Shown one piece after another: positions 14,489-22,428 of a stretch of DNA of 64,000 bases; position 1 is the stretch's first letter, and each line of letters opens with the position of its first letter. A program made the position numbers and the translations under genes. The DNA comes from Sulfomarinibacter sp963741385 (GTDB lineage Bacteria > Acidobacteriota > Thermoanaerobaculia > Thermoanaerobaculales > Sulfomarinibacteraceae), in assembly GCA_963741385.1 (NCBI GenBank), contig CAVUHO010000010.1:1116001-1180000 (forward strand). Direction: 5' to 3'. A model generated the notes under the pieces. It made no database searches, was not told the origin of the DNA, and was given only the letters and a program-made list of their open reading frames with translations.

Positions 14489-16912
14489 ATGCCGGCAGGA
14501 ATTTCTGAAACGACCGCTCGCGAGAGCCCGGTGAGCGGGGAACCCACGCCTCCCCGCAGCGGCGCGTTGACGCTCGGACGGAGCTTCCTCCTATGGCTTC
14601 TCGGGGTCTTGGTGGTCACCCTCGTTCTGGTGAGCGCGCTTGTGCTGTGGCACGAGCAACGGATCCTCGAGGAAGAGCTTCGTTCGCGAGCCCAATTGCT
14701 CGCGCACGTGCTCGGGCTCGCAGCAGTCGAGGGCAGCTCGGGTGAGTACGATGCGATCGTGCCGGCAAGCGATGTCCGGGCCGGCGAGGTCCGCGACGCC
14801 GGCGGCCGCGTGCTGTGGGCCTACGGCCTGGCCCCCGCCGAGCTCGATGGACTCGATGGCGGGTTGTTGCGAATCGAGCGCCGGGTCGAGGTGGACGACG
14901 CGGCCGGCGGCAGCCCGCGCGTCGTCGACGTCGTGCTCCTGGTATCGCAGTCGAGAGTGCGCTCACACCTCGCAGCTGCGGCGGTGCGCCTGCTGGCCGG
15001 CCTCGGGCTGGCCTTGGCGCTCGCGCTGGTGGTCGGGCTCGCCCTGGTCGGCGGCGTGGTGAAACCTCTGCGCCAACTTGCCGGATGGGCGGCGACCTTT
15101 GATCCCGAGCGGGCTGTCGAACCGCCCGTGGCGCCCGGCGCGCCGGCCGAGGTCCGGGATCTCGCGACCGCCTTTCGCGACATGGCGCGCCGTCTCGCTG
15201 ACCAGCGGAGCTCGTTGGTGGCCAGCGAACAGCGGTTCCGCGAGTTGTTTTTGGCGTCGCCGACGCCGTTGATCCGGCTCGACGGGCAACTGCGGATCCG
15301 CGACGCCAATCCGGCGGCGGAGCCCTTTCTCCACGGCCGCACGGCGCGGGCGGCGGGTAATGCTCTCGCGGTTTACCTGGATCGCCCCGACACCGACCAC
15401 ATCGAGACCGTTCTCAAAACTCTGAGTGGAGGCAACGAGGCAATCATTGAAGCCCACTGGAGAATCGACGCCGACTCGGTGGCCGAGGTCGAGCTTCGGG
15501 TCGCCGGGGCGGGCGACGACCGTGGACCGGGGTACCTGGTGGCGATCCATGACCTCACCGATCGACTGCGGCGGATGGGTGAGCACTGGAGGCGCACCTT
15601 TGACGCGATGGTGGACGGGGTTGCGCTGGTTGATGACGAGGGTCGGATAACGCTCGCCAACCGAGCCCTGGCGCCTCACGAGGCAGCCGTCAGCCACGGC
15701 CTCGAACTCCAGCTGCGCGAGGGCGCACCGAGGCGGTGGCGGGTCGACCATGTGGGTCGTCTGCTCGACTGCGCCTTGAGCAGACCGGAGGGTCTCGGAC
15801 ACGCCATTCTGGTGGTCCGCGACGTGACCGAGGCGGTGGACGCTGAGGAACGGCTGCGGGCGGCCGAGAAGATGCAGGCGGTCGGAACCCTCGCCAGCGG
15901 AGTAGCGCACGACTTCAACAACCTGCTCGCCGCGATCCTGCTTCACGCCAGGTTGTTGCAGCGGCAGCCTGAGGCTCTGGCCGATGCGGCCTCGGCGATT
16001 CGGGTCCTTGCCGAAGAGGGCAGCGAGGTGGTGCGCGAGCTGCTCTTTTTTGCCCGCCGCGAAAGCTCGCCCCCGACCACGTTCGACCTGGCAGAGCTGG
16101 TCCGCCAGCAGGAGAGTGTTCTCACCCACCTCCTGGCGGACAACGTCGAGCTCGTTTTAGAACTCGACCGGGAGCCGGTGCCGGTGCGGGGCGACGTCAT
16201 CGGTCTGCGGCGCCTGCTGCTCAACCTGGTGCTCAACGCCAGGGACGCGGTGGGCGAGTCAGGGGGCCGGATCGTGGTCAGGGTCGAACACGCCGCCGGG
16301 CGGGCGGTACTGGAGGTCGAGGACGACGGACCGGGGATCTCTCCGGAGATCCGGGGTCGTCTTTTCGAGCCGTTCTTCACCCTGCGTCGTCAGGGGCGGG
16401 GTTCGGGGCTGGGACTGGCGGTGGTCCACAGCATCGTGACCGCGCACGACGGCGAGGTTGATGTCCGGTCGCACCCCGGCGACCCGACCAGGTTTATCGT
16501 CCGTCTGCCGCTCGGCGAGACCGCGAGGCTGGAGTCCGTTGACGGCAGGCGCGCGGCGCCGGTCGCGGTGCCGCGCGTGCTTCTGGTTGAAGCGGATGGT
16601 CGCGCGGCCACCCGGATCGTGGAGGCGCTCGCCGACGCCGGTCTCGAGATACGGCATGCGCCGACTGTCGGCCTCGCAGATCAGATTATCGAGAGTTGGC
16701 CGGCGCAGGTGGTCGTCATTTCGGGGAGGCCCGAGGTCGGGGGCGCCGGCGGCCGGCTGCGGGCCCTCCGGCTGCCGGTCGTCGTCCTCACCGACACGGA
16801 CGGCGATGCGGTTGGAACCTGGGGCCCGCGGGTCGTGCGGCTGCAGTCATCGACAGGGCCCGAGGCGATCCTCGCCGCACTGCGCGATCTCGGAATCATC
16901 ACGAATTCTTAA
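14489..16912 (+). CDS. Hybrid sensor histidine kinase with degenerate receiver
   Basis: The 807-residue protein has TM1 at residues ~32-53, a periplasmic stretch, TM2 at ~163-188, a HAMP-like segment, and two PAS-like domains (~245-365 and ~370-455). A HisKA domain carries the phospho-acceptor histidine at ~474 (GVAHDFNN), and the HATPase domain has LNLVLNARDAV and DDGPGIS, then the G-rich GRGSGLGLAVVHSI. The C-terminal ~115 residues resemble a receiver (PRVLLVEADGRAATRIVEAL), but where the phospho-accepting Asp should lie the sequence is VVVISGRP, so phosphotransfer to it looks impossible. No response regulator is adjacent. The last codons and stop fall inside an AT-rich repeat. Confidence 0.9.
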   Translation: MPAGISETTARESPVSGEPTPPRSGALTLGRSFLLWLLGVLVVTLVLVSALVLWHEQRILEEELRSRAQLLAHVLGLAAVEGSSGEYDAIVPASDVRAGEVRDAGGRVLWAYGLAPAELDGLDGGLLRIERRVEVDDAAGGSPRVVDVVLLVSQSRVRSHLAAAAVRLLAGLGLALALALVVGLALVGGVVKPLRQLAGWAATFDPERAVEPPVAPGAPAEVRDLATAFRDMARRLADQRSSLVASEQRFRELFLASPTPLIRLDGQLRIRDANPAAEPFLHGRTARAAGNALAVYLDRPDTDHIETVLKTLSGGNEAIIEAHWRIDADSVAEVELRVAGAGDDRGPGYLVAIHDLTDRLRRMGEHWRRTFDAMVDGVALVDDEGRITLANRALAPHEAAVSHGLELQLREGAPRRWRVDHVGRLLDCALSRPEGLGHAILVVRDVTEAVDAEERLRAAEKMQAVGTLASGVAHDFNNLLAAILLHARLLQRQPEALADAASAIRVLAEEGSEVVRELLFFARRESSPPTTFDLAELVRQQESVLTHLLADNVELVLELDREPVPVRGDVIGLRRLLLNLVLNARDAVGESGGRIVVRVEHAAGRAVLEVEDDGPGISPEIRGRLFEPFFTLRRQGRGSGLGLAVVHSIVTAHDGEVDVRSHPGDPTRFIVRLPLGETARLESVDGRRAAPVAVPRVLLVEADGRAATRIVEALADAGLEIRHAPTVGLADQIIESWPAQVVVISGRPEVGGAGGRLRALRLPVVVLTDTDGDAVGTWGPRVVRLQSSTGPEAILAALRDLGIITNS

Positions 16913-17101
16913 TTCTCAATTTTGAATTTTGAATTCCCGCCCACCCTCCCCCGGTTCCGGTGAAGGTCGCCTTATTCTGGATCCCATTGCGAGCCCTCCG
17001 CCGGAGTCGTCCCATTTACCCTCAGGGGCGCGGTGACGTGCCCGGGTGCGGGGGGGGGGCGGGCGGGTAATTCAAAATTGAGAATTCAAAATTCAAAATT
17101 G
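16903..17101. repeat. AT-rich inverted repeats flanking a GC-rich core (MITE-like)
   Basis: A left block (about 16903-16944) of TTAATTCTCAATTTTGAATTTTGAATT type runs into CCCGCCC. A right block (about 17061-17101) is its approximate reverse complement, starting GGGCGGG and running into AATTCAAAATTGAGAATT. The 115-base interior is GC-rich with a long G-run (17051-17059). Related AT-rich blocks occur at 59826 and 61409. The kinase stop codon (16910-16912) lies inside the left block. The element has no coding capacity. Confidence 0.75.
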
Positions 17102-17102
17102 C

Positions 17103-17139
17103 CAGAGGTGGTTACCGGGTCTCCCGGTCACCGCCTCTG
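17103..17139 (+). promoter_or_regulatory. Long hairpin in front of the Agl23-like gene
   Basis: CAGAGGTGGTTACCGGG (17103-17119) pairs with CCCGGTCACCGCCTCTG (17123-17139) around a TCT loop, with two G-U pairs in 17. It ends 13 bases before the ATG at 17153 and has no following T-run. It could act on translation or mRNA stability, or be a relic of the adjacent repeat. Confidence 0.55.
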
Positions 17140-17152
17140 CTAAGCTTCGATC

Positions 17153-19534
17153 ATGGTGTTTGGTGAGGGCTGGGTCCGGCGCTGCGCGCCGTGGGTGTTG
17201 CTGCTCGTGGTGTCGTTGACCCTCCATCTGTGGGACCTCGGCGAGCGCTCGTTCCACCACGACGAGGCCATCCACGGTCACGCCTCCTACCTGCTGCTGA
17301 CCAACGGCGCCTATCATTACGACCCCACCTATCACGGACCATTGCTCTACTACCTCGTGGCGACGACCTTTGCGATCGCCGGCGACTCGGATTTCACCGC
17401 GCGTCTGCCGATCGCCCTCGCCGGGGTGGCGATCATCGGGGTGGCCTGGGCGTCGCGGCGGATCCTCGGGGCCCGACCGGCGTGGTGGGCCGCATTGCTG
17501 GCCACGATCTCGCCGATCTGGCTCTTCTATGGGCGCTTCCTTCGGATGGACATTCTCGAGGTCCTGGTGGCCTCGAGCGCCTTTGTCGCCCTGTGGCGCG
17601 CGATCCACGGAAGCCGGCGCGCCTGGGTCTGGATCGGGGTGTGGACCGGCCTCGCCTTCGCCACCAAGGAAAACGCGTTCGTCACCGCCGCCCTGGTGGG
17701 AGGGGTCGCGGTTGGGTTGCTGATGTCGAAGGGCGTGGGACAGGCGTGGCGGCTGACGCTCGACTGGATCATCCGCCACCGCTGGGGGATCGTCGCGTCA
17801 ATTGCCGCCGCGGTGCTGGTGACGGTCCCGCTCTTCACAGTCGGTTTCCGCCACACCAGCGACTGGTTCTTCCCGTACAAGGCGATTGCCTACTGGTGGG
17901 GCCAGCACACCGTGGAGCGGGTGGCGGGGCCGCCGTGGTACCACCTGCCGCGGCTGGCGCTCTATGAGTTCCTGCCGATCGTGGCCGGGCTGGCGTGGGC
18001 CATCCGCCGCGGGCGCCGCATGGGGGTCCTGGAGCGGTCGCTGGTGGCCTTCGCCGTGGCCTCGGTGGCGATGTACGCCTACCTCGGCGAGAAGGTCCCG
18101 TGGCTCGGCGTTCACCAGGTGTGGGCCTTTCTGCCGCTGGCCGGTTTCCAGTTCGCGCGGACCTTCGGCCCCCACGGCGTGTGGTGGAGCCGGACTCTCG
18201 CCGGCGTCGGTCTGGCGGCGACCCTCGTCACCACGTTCGTGGCCAACTTCGTGCTCGACGAGATCACGCCCAACCGCGATCGCGTCGAGGCGCTGATATA
18301 CGTCCAGACCTGTCCTGAGCTGCTGCCCCCGGTTGCCGAAGGCTATGCCCTGGCGGCCGCGGGCGCGGATCCGGTGGCCGCGGTGGGGGGCGAAGCGGCG
18401 TGGCCCCTCACCTGGTACTGGCGTTCCACCCCGACCTGGTGGGCCGAGCCTGAACGCGGGAGGCGGCCGCCGCTCGTCTTCTGCGATACGGAGCGGGAGC
18501 GCGAGGTCCGACGGATTCTCGGATCGGGCTACACCGCCGAGCGGGTGCCGCTGCGCGGGTGGTGGGTGATGGAGGACCAGAGGCCGAGCCTCGGCGAGGT
18601 CGTGCGGTACATCTTCACCCGCCGTCCGTGGGGCATCATCGGCACCACCGACACGATTCTCCTGCGCGACACCGGCGAGACGGTCACGAGCATGCGCGAG
18701 GCGCCCGTGCCTGCTCCGCTGGCAGCGGCTGTCGGCGCCGAATCGGCATCGGTCATCGGCGAGGGCTGGTTGATGGAACCGCGCGGTCTTTCGGTGGCGC
18801 CGGACGGGGTGTTGGCGGTGGCCGACGCGGCGGGCGGCGATGTCGGCTTTTTCTCATCAGACGGAACGGTGCTCGAGCAGCGCATCCCGGAAGAGATGAA
18901 CCAACCCGAAAGCCTGGCCTGGACGCCGGATGGGGTGTTGGTGGTGACCGACACCTGGAACCACCGGGTGCTGCTCTACAACCCGGCCTCGGGCGCTGTA
19001 CGAGAGTTGCCCGCTCCGGAGGACGGCTGGTACGGGCCGCGTTCGGTGGCGGTGGCGCCGGATGGGACGGTGGCGGTTACCGACACCGGCCACAAACGGG
19101 TGGCGTTGATTTCCTTCTCGGGTGGCGAACCGACCGTGGCGACGATCGGTCGCGAGGGGTCGGCCCCCGGCGAGTTCATCGAACCCGTGGGTCTGACCTG
19201 GCTCGACAATCAACGCCTCCTCGTCTGCGACACCGGCAACCACCGGCTGCAGGTGGTCGACCGGATGGGACGCCCGCTGGAAATCGTAGCCCTGCCTGAC
19301 GCCTGGAAGGACTTCTACTCGCGGCCGCAGGTGGTGGCGCTCGACGGCGACCGCTGGCTGGTGACCGACGTGCCTGCGCAGTCGCTGTGGCTGGTCGAAG
19401 CGGGCGGGGTCCGAAGGATCGATCTCGCGGCGGACGGCATCACCCCCGCGGGGCTCGCTTTCGCCGACGGGACGCTGTATGTGGCCGATCTCGACGGCGG
19501 TGTCTGGGCCATCAGGCTGCCGCGGCGATCCTAG
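17153..19534 (+). CDS. Agl23-like (TIGR03663-type) membrane glycosyltransferase-like protein with NHL propeller
   Basis: The 793-residue protein opens with a PMT/ArnT-like multi-spanning region. The N-terminal HDEAIHGHASYLL and HYDPTYHGPLLYYL motifs match the TIGR03663 (flippase-associated Agl23) group, with about ten hydrophobic segments to residue ~380. The C-terminal ~300 residues contain NHL/SMP-30-like repeats (VVTDTWNHRVLLYN, VAVTDTGHKRVALI, LVCDTGNHRLQVVD), forming an extracytoplasmic beta-propeller. PMT-fold enzymes transfer sugars from lipid carriers; activity here is inference. The gene lies upstream of the pseudopilin cassette and could glycosylate surface proteins. Confidence 0.8.
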   Translation: MVFGEGWVRRCAPWVLLLVVSLTLHLWDLGERSFHHDEAIHGHASYLLLTNGAYHYDPTYHGPLLYYLVATTFAIAGDSDFTARLPIALAGVAIIGVAWASRRILGARPAWWAALLATISPIWLFYGRFLRMDILEVLVASSAFVALWRAIHGSRRAWVWIGVWTGLAFATKENAFVTAALVGGVAVGLLMSKGVGQAWRLTLDWIIRHRWGIVASIAAAVLVTVPLFTVGFRHTSDWFFPYKAIAYWWGQHTVERVAGPPWYHLPRLALYEFLPIVAGLAWAIRRGRRMGVLERSLVAFAVASVAMYAYLGEKVPWLGVHQVWAFLPLAGFQFARTFGPHGVWWSRTLAGVGLAATLVTTFVANFVLDEITPNRDRVEALIYVQTCPELLPPVAEGYALAAAGADPVAAVGGEAAWPLTWYWRSTPTWWAEPERGRRPPLVFCDTEREREVRRILGSGYTAERVPLRGWWVMEDQRPSLGEVVRYIFTRRPWGIIGTTDTILLRDTGETVTSMREAPVPAPLAAAVGAESASVIGEGWLMEPRGLSVAPDGVLAVADAAGGDVGFFSSDGTVLEQRIPEEMNQPESLAWTPDGVLVVTDTWNHRVLLYNPASGAVRELPAPEDGWYGPRSVAVAPDGTVAVTDTGHKRVALISFSGGEPTVATIGREGSAPGEFIEPVGLTWLDNQRLLVCDTGNHRLQVVDRMGRPLEIVALPDAWKDFYSRPQVVALDGDRWLVTDVPAQSLWLVEAGGVRRIDLAADGITPAGLAFADGTLYVADLDGGVWAIRLPRRS

Positions 19535-19650
19535 ATCGCCTGTCTCACAGGGTTTCAAGAGGGGGCGGCGGGACGCGCCGATTCGCCGTTCGCAGTAGAA
19601 TCCAGGTGAGAACAGCGGGTCGGCGAGGCCGGGCGGCATAAATGTCGAGT

Positions 19651-19689
19651 GTCAAAGGATTTTTAACGTTGCCTCGAACACCTTGACGG
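19651..19689 (+). promoter_or_regulatory. Conserved element upstream of pseudopilin cassette 1
   Basis: GTCAAAGG at 19651 and TTGACGG at 19683 are separated by 24 bases. The same two motifs with the same spacing occur before cassette 2 (29968-30006). A T-run follows GTCAAAGG in both. It is probably a promoter or regulator site; the factor is not recognisable. Confidence 0.6.
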
Positions 19690-19707
19690 CATCGGGGGGT
19701 GGGCCAC

Positions 19708-20352
19708 ATGCTAGGAATGATGAAGTGTTCAAAGAATGAACCGATGGTCGTGCACGGTGGTTCCGGAAATCAACGTGGCGTCACTCTCGTCGAAATGATG
19801 GTGGTGGTCGCCATGATCGCCCTCATCCTCGGCGTGACCCTGCCCAACCTGTGGCGCTCTGCTGTGCGCGCCGACATGTTGAGCCAGTTGGGGTTCATCC
19901 AGCAATCGATGGGCGTGTCGCGCGTCTACGCCATCAAGAACAGCAGCCAGGTGGCTCTCCAGTTTCTCCCCGCCGATGCTCCGATCGCCAGGTATGCGAT
20001 CCACGCATGGGTCGACGCCAACGGCAACGGCGCCTTGGACTCCGGGGAAGAACGGGTGGGAGAGTGGCCGATGACCGGCGACATCACGATCGACACCGAG
20101 GATGGCAACTCGAGCCACACCTTGCATTCACTGGCCGACGGCGCTCTGGGCGTGGTCTTCTTCGCTAACGGGACGGCGATGGTACACGACAACCAGGTGG
20201 GCACGGGACAGGGTGCGGTGGTGCTCCAGGACACCTACGAGAACAAGCTTCGGATCGTCATCCAGGGCGGTTCGGGGTCGGTCTTTACCGAGATGTGGAA
20301 TTACGAAGAGGAAGCCTGGATCGCCAACCCCAAGAACCTCTGGAGGTACTGA
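19708..20352 (+). CDS. GspH/FimT-type pseudopilin, cassette 1
   Basis: This is a type IV pilin-like protein of about 214 residues. After a leader ending NQRG, the prepilin peptidase site is followed by VTLVEMMVVVAMIALILGV, with the conserved Glu at position 5 of the mature form. The body has the GspH/FimT-like pattern, including a DANGNGALDSGEE loop that resembles a calcium site. Start codons are uncertain: GTG 19699, ATG 19708 or ATG 19744 would all give a leader. The stop overlaps the next start (TGATG). It is the first gene of the first pseudopilin/PilY1 cassette. Confidence 0.85.
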   Translation: MLGMMKCSKNEPMVVHGGSGNQRGVTLVEMMVVVAMIALILGVTLPNLWRSAVRADMLSQLGFIQQSMGVSRVYAIKNSSQVALQFLPADAPIARYAIHAWVDANGNGALDSGEERVGEWPMTGDITIDTEDGNSSHTLHSLADGALGVVFFANGTAMVHDNQVGTGQGAVVLQDTYENKLRIVIQGGSGSVFTEMWNYEEEAWIANPKNLWRY

Positions 20353-20810
20353 TGGCAGGCATCTCAACACCGTCTGCAAGGAACTCGGGTGGTTTCACCC
20401 TGGTTGAAATCCTGGTGGCCCTGGTCATTCTCTCCTTTGTCGCCCTCGGCATCGCCGGGCTGTTCACCCACGCCGTCAAGACCAACGCGTCGGGGCACGA
20501 CTACGCCCTCCTCGCCACCGAGGCCCGGTTCGCGCTGGAGACCCTGCAGGCGTTGCCATTCGACCATGCCGATCTGACGGCGGCCGGTTCGCCCCACACG
20601 ATGGCGTCGGTCAACCCGAACTTCACCATCACCTACACCATCGAAGACTATGACATTGACAGCTGGCAAACCGCTTCAGCCGGCGCCTGGACGCCCTCGA
20701 CGCCCACAGACGCCAATGTCAAACGGATCTCGATGACGGTGGCGTCCACCAACCAGGTTCTCGAAGGGCGGCGCGTCTTCACCGTCTCCAGCCTCAAGAT
20801 ACCGGGTTAA
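20352..20810 (+). CDS. PilV-type pseudopilin, cassette 1
   Basis: The 152-residue protein has the prepilin site GGFTLVEILVALVILSFVALGIAGL, with cleavage after the second Gly. The N-terminal helix and length fit PilV/GspI-type minor pilins that prime pilus assembly. The ATG overlaps the preceding stop. Cassette 2 has no counterpart of this gene. Confidence 0.85.
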   Translation: MAGISTPSARNSGGFTLVEILVALVILSFVALGIAGLFTHAVKTNASGHDYALLATEARFALETLQALPFDHADLTAAGSPHTMASVNPNFTITYTIEDYDIDSWQTASAGAWTPSTPTDANVKRISMTVASTNQVLEGRRVFTVSSLKIPG

Positions 20811-20814
20811 GACC

Positions 20815-21867
20815 ATGCGCAACACTCAACGAGGTTTCACTCTGGTCGAGGTCCTGGTCGCGTCGGCGGTCTTTGCCATCTTCATGGTGGGGATGCTGAA
20901 CCTGCTCGACACCTCAACCAGGGTCGCGCAGATCGAATCCTCGCTCGCCGACACCCAGGAAAACGTCCGCTTTGCCGCCTACCACATCATGCGGACCGCG
21001 CGGATGATGGGCGGCGCGACCATGCCCATCGCGGCGTCTGTGGCCGGCACGGATCAGTGGGTCGCCGGAGAGCTCATCTCCAACGCCTCCGGCACGGTCC
21101 AGATACCGGGTTTCGGCGGGGTGACGGTGATGCCAGGCTCGGACGTGCTGACCCTGCGCGGCTTCTTCGAGATCTCGCCCTTCTTCACCAACCCCACCAA
21201 CGTCATCGTCGACAGCGATACAGTTTCGGTCGCCGAGTTCAACGCGAGCGGCGATCCTATCAACAACATCACCAGTTTCACGCTCGATGCTCTCACGGGT
21301 CGCGGCATCGTCTTCATGGGGGAGGGGAGCTTCTGTGTCGGCAGGGTCGCTGCCGGTGCGGTGCACCTCGACTCCGGCACGGCGACCAGCAGAGTGCACA
21401 TCAACCACGAAGAGGACACCTCGTTCTGGGGCACCCTGAACACGACCTGGTCGTACCCACCGACCTTCCAGGTCTACCGGGTCGGCATCCTCGAGTCCTA
21501 CACGTACTTCGTCAGCCCCGACAACGTCCTGCGGCGGGTGCGTGTCGCCGGAGGCAGTCCGGAGGCGGAACCGGTGGCGGTCAACATCGGTGGCCTGCAG
21601 GTGGCATTCGGGGTCGACGCCGATAACAGCGGCGCGATCGAGGACGGCGAGTGGATCGAGAACCCCGCCGGGCCGACCGCGCTGGTCGGCCTCGAAAACA
21701 TCACCCTGCGGCTCGCCGTGCTCGGACGGACCGACGTCACGGTACCCGACTGGAACGAACCCGAATCCACCTTCACGGTCTTCGACGGCGATGCGCAGAA
21801 CAAGGACAGGACCGCCAAGTGGCGTCGCGTCGACGTCGAGGTCAACCTGCGCAATTACAAGTTCTGA
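20815..21867 (+). CDS. PilW-type pseudopilin, cassette 1
   Basis: The 350-residue protein has the prepilin signature RGFTLVEVLVASAVFAIFMVGMLNLL and the PilW-like helix continuation (TQENVRFAAYHIMRTARM). The large C-terminal domain ends KWRRVDVEVNLRNYKF. The intact paralogue of the frameshifted gene at 30699-31791 shows what that copy should look like. In type IV pilus systems PilW-like minor pilins act with PilX and PilY1 at the tip; this role is inferred from the neighbours. Confidence 0.88.
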   Translation: MRNTQRGFTLVEVLVASAVFAIFMVGMLNLLDTSTRVAQIESSLADTQENVRFAAYHIMRTARMMGGATMPIAASVAGTDQWVAGELISNASGTVQIPGFGGVTVMPGSDVLTLRGFFEISPFFTNPTNVIVDSDTVSVAEFNASGDPINNITSFTLDALTGRGIVFMGEGSFCVGRVAAGAVHLDSGTATSRVHINHEEDTSFWGTLNTTWSYPPTFQVYRVGILESYTYFVSPDNVLRRVRVAGGSPEAEPVAVNIGGLQVAFGVDADNSGAIEDGEWIENPAGPTALVGLENITLRLAVLGRTDVTVPDWNEPESTFTVFDGDAQNKDRTAKWRRVDVEVNLRNYKF

Positions 21868-21874
21868 GGGAGCG

Positions 21875-22408
21875 ATGATGCAACCGACAACCCTGCCGAT
21901 TCATGCCGCCGCCGAAGCCGGTTCAGGTGAGCGCGGCGCGGCGTTGATCCTCGCCCTGATGGTGTCGCTGGTGCTGGTCTTTCTCGGCATGGGTGTGCTG
22001 TTGCAGACCTCGCTCGGACTGCAGGCCTCGGGCACCGACCGCTGGGTGACCAAGGCCCTCTACGCCGCCGACGCGGGCGCCATGATGCAGATCAGCATGA
22101 TCCAGAACGGCGTGTTGGGCGGGCCGGGCTCGTTCGTCCTGGTTGACGACCCGAACCTTGGCGGGCTGCTCAAGACCGAATTCACCGTCACTGTCAACAG
22201 ATTTTGCACGACCGAGCCCGATCAACCGGTTCAGGGTTTCGAGGCGGGCGACGAAGAAGGTTACAGCCGGCGCTTCTTCCACCTGCGCTCGCAGGCGGTG
22301 CGCAACGTCGGCGATCTCGCGGGTCTGACCCAGGCAGCGGTCGAGGCGGACGTCGCGTCCCAGCCGTTCAAGAACGACCAGTTCGTCCCTGTAGTCCAGT
22401 GCTACTGA
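21875..22408 (+). CDS. PilX-type protein, cassette 1
   Basis: The 177-residue protein has GERGAALILALMVSLVLVFLGMGVLLQTSLGLQA, the PilX N-terminal pattern (RGAALI... with a long hydrophobic helix) rather than a classical GFTLxE site. ATG 21875 (with a second ATG immediately after) follows GAGGGAG. The body repeats the AADAGAMMQISMIQNG motif shared with cassette 2. The stop overlaps an ATG in the next frame, but the following gene probably starts at 22429. Confidence 0.85.
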   Translation: MMQPTTLPIHAAAEAGSGERGAALILALMVSLVLVFLGMGVLLQTSLGLQASGTDRWVTKALYAADAGAMMQISMIQNGVLGGPGSFVLVDDPNLGGLLKTEFTVTVNRFCTTEPDQPVQGFEAGDEEGYSRRFFHLRSQAVRNVGDLAGLTQAAVEADVASQPFKNDQFVPVVQCY

Positions 22409-22428
22409 TGCGGAGCGGGAGAGCAGCA

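Noticed and set aside
19699..19750. Cyclic di-GMP riboswitch upstream of the pseudopilin cassettes
   Set aside because: The upstream regions lack the GEMM consensus segments; only the two short motifs GTCAAAGG and TTGACGG are shared.
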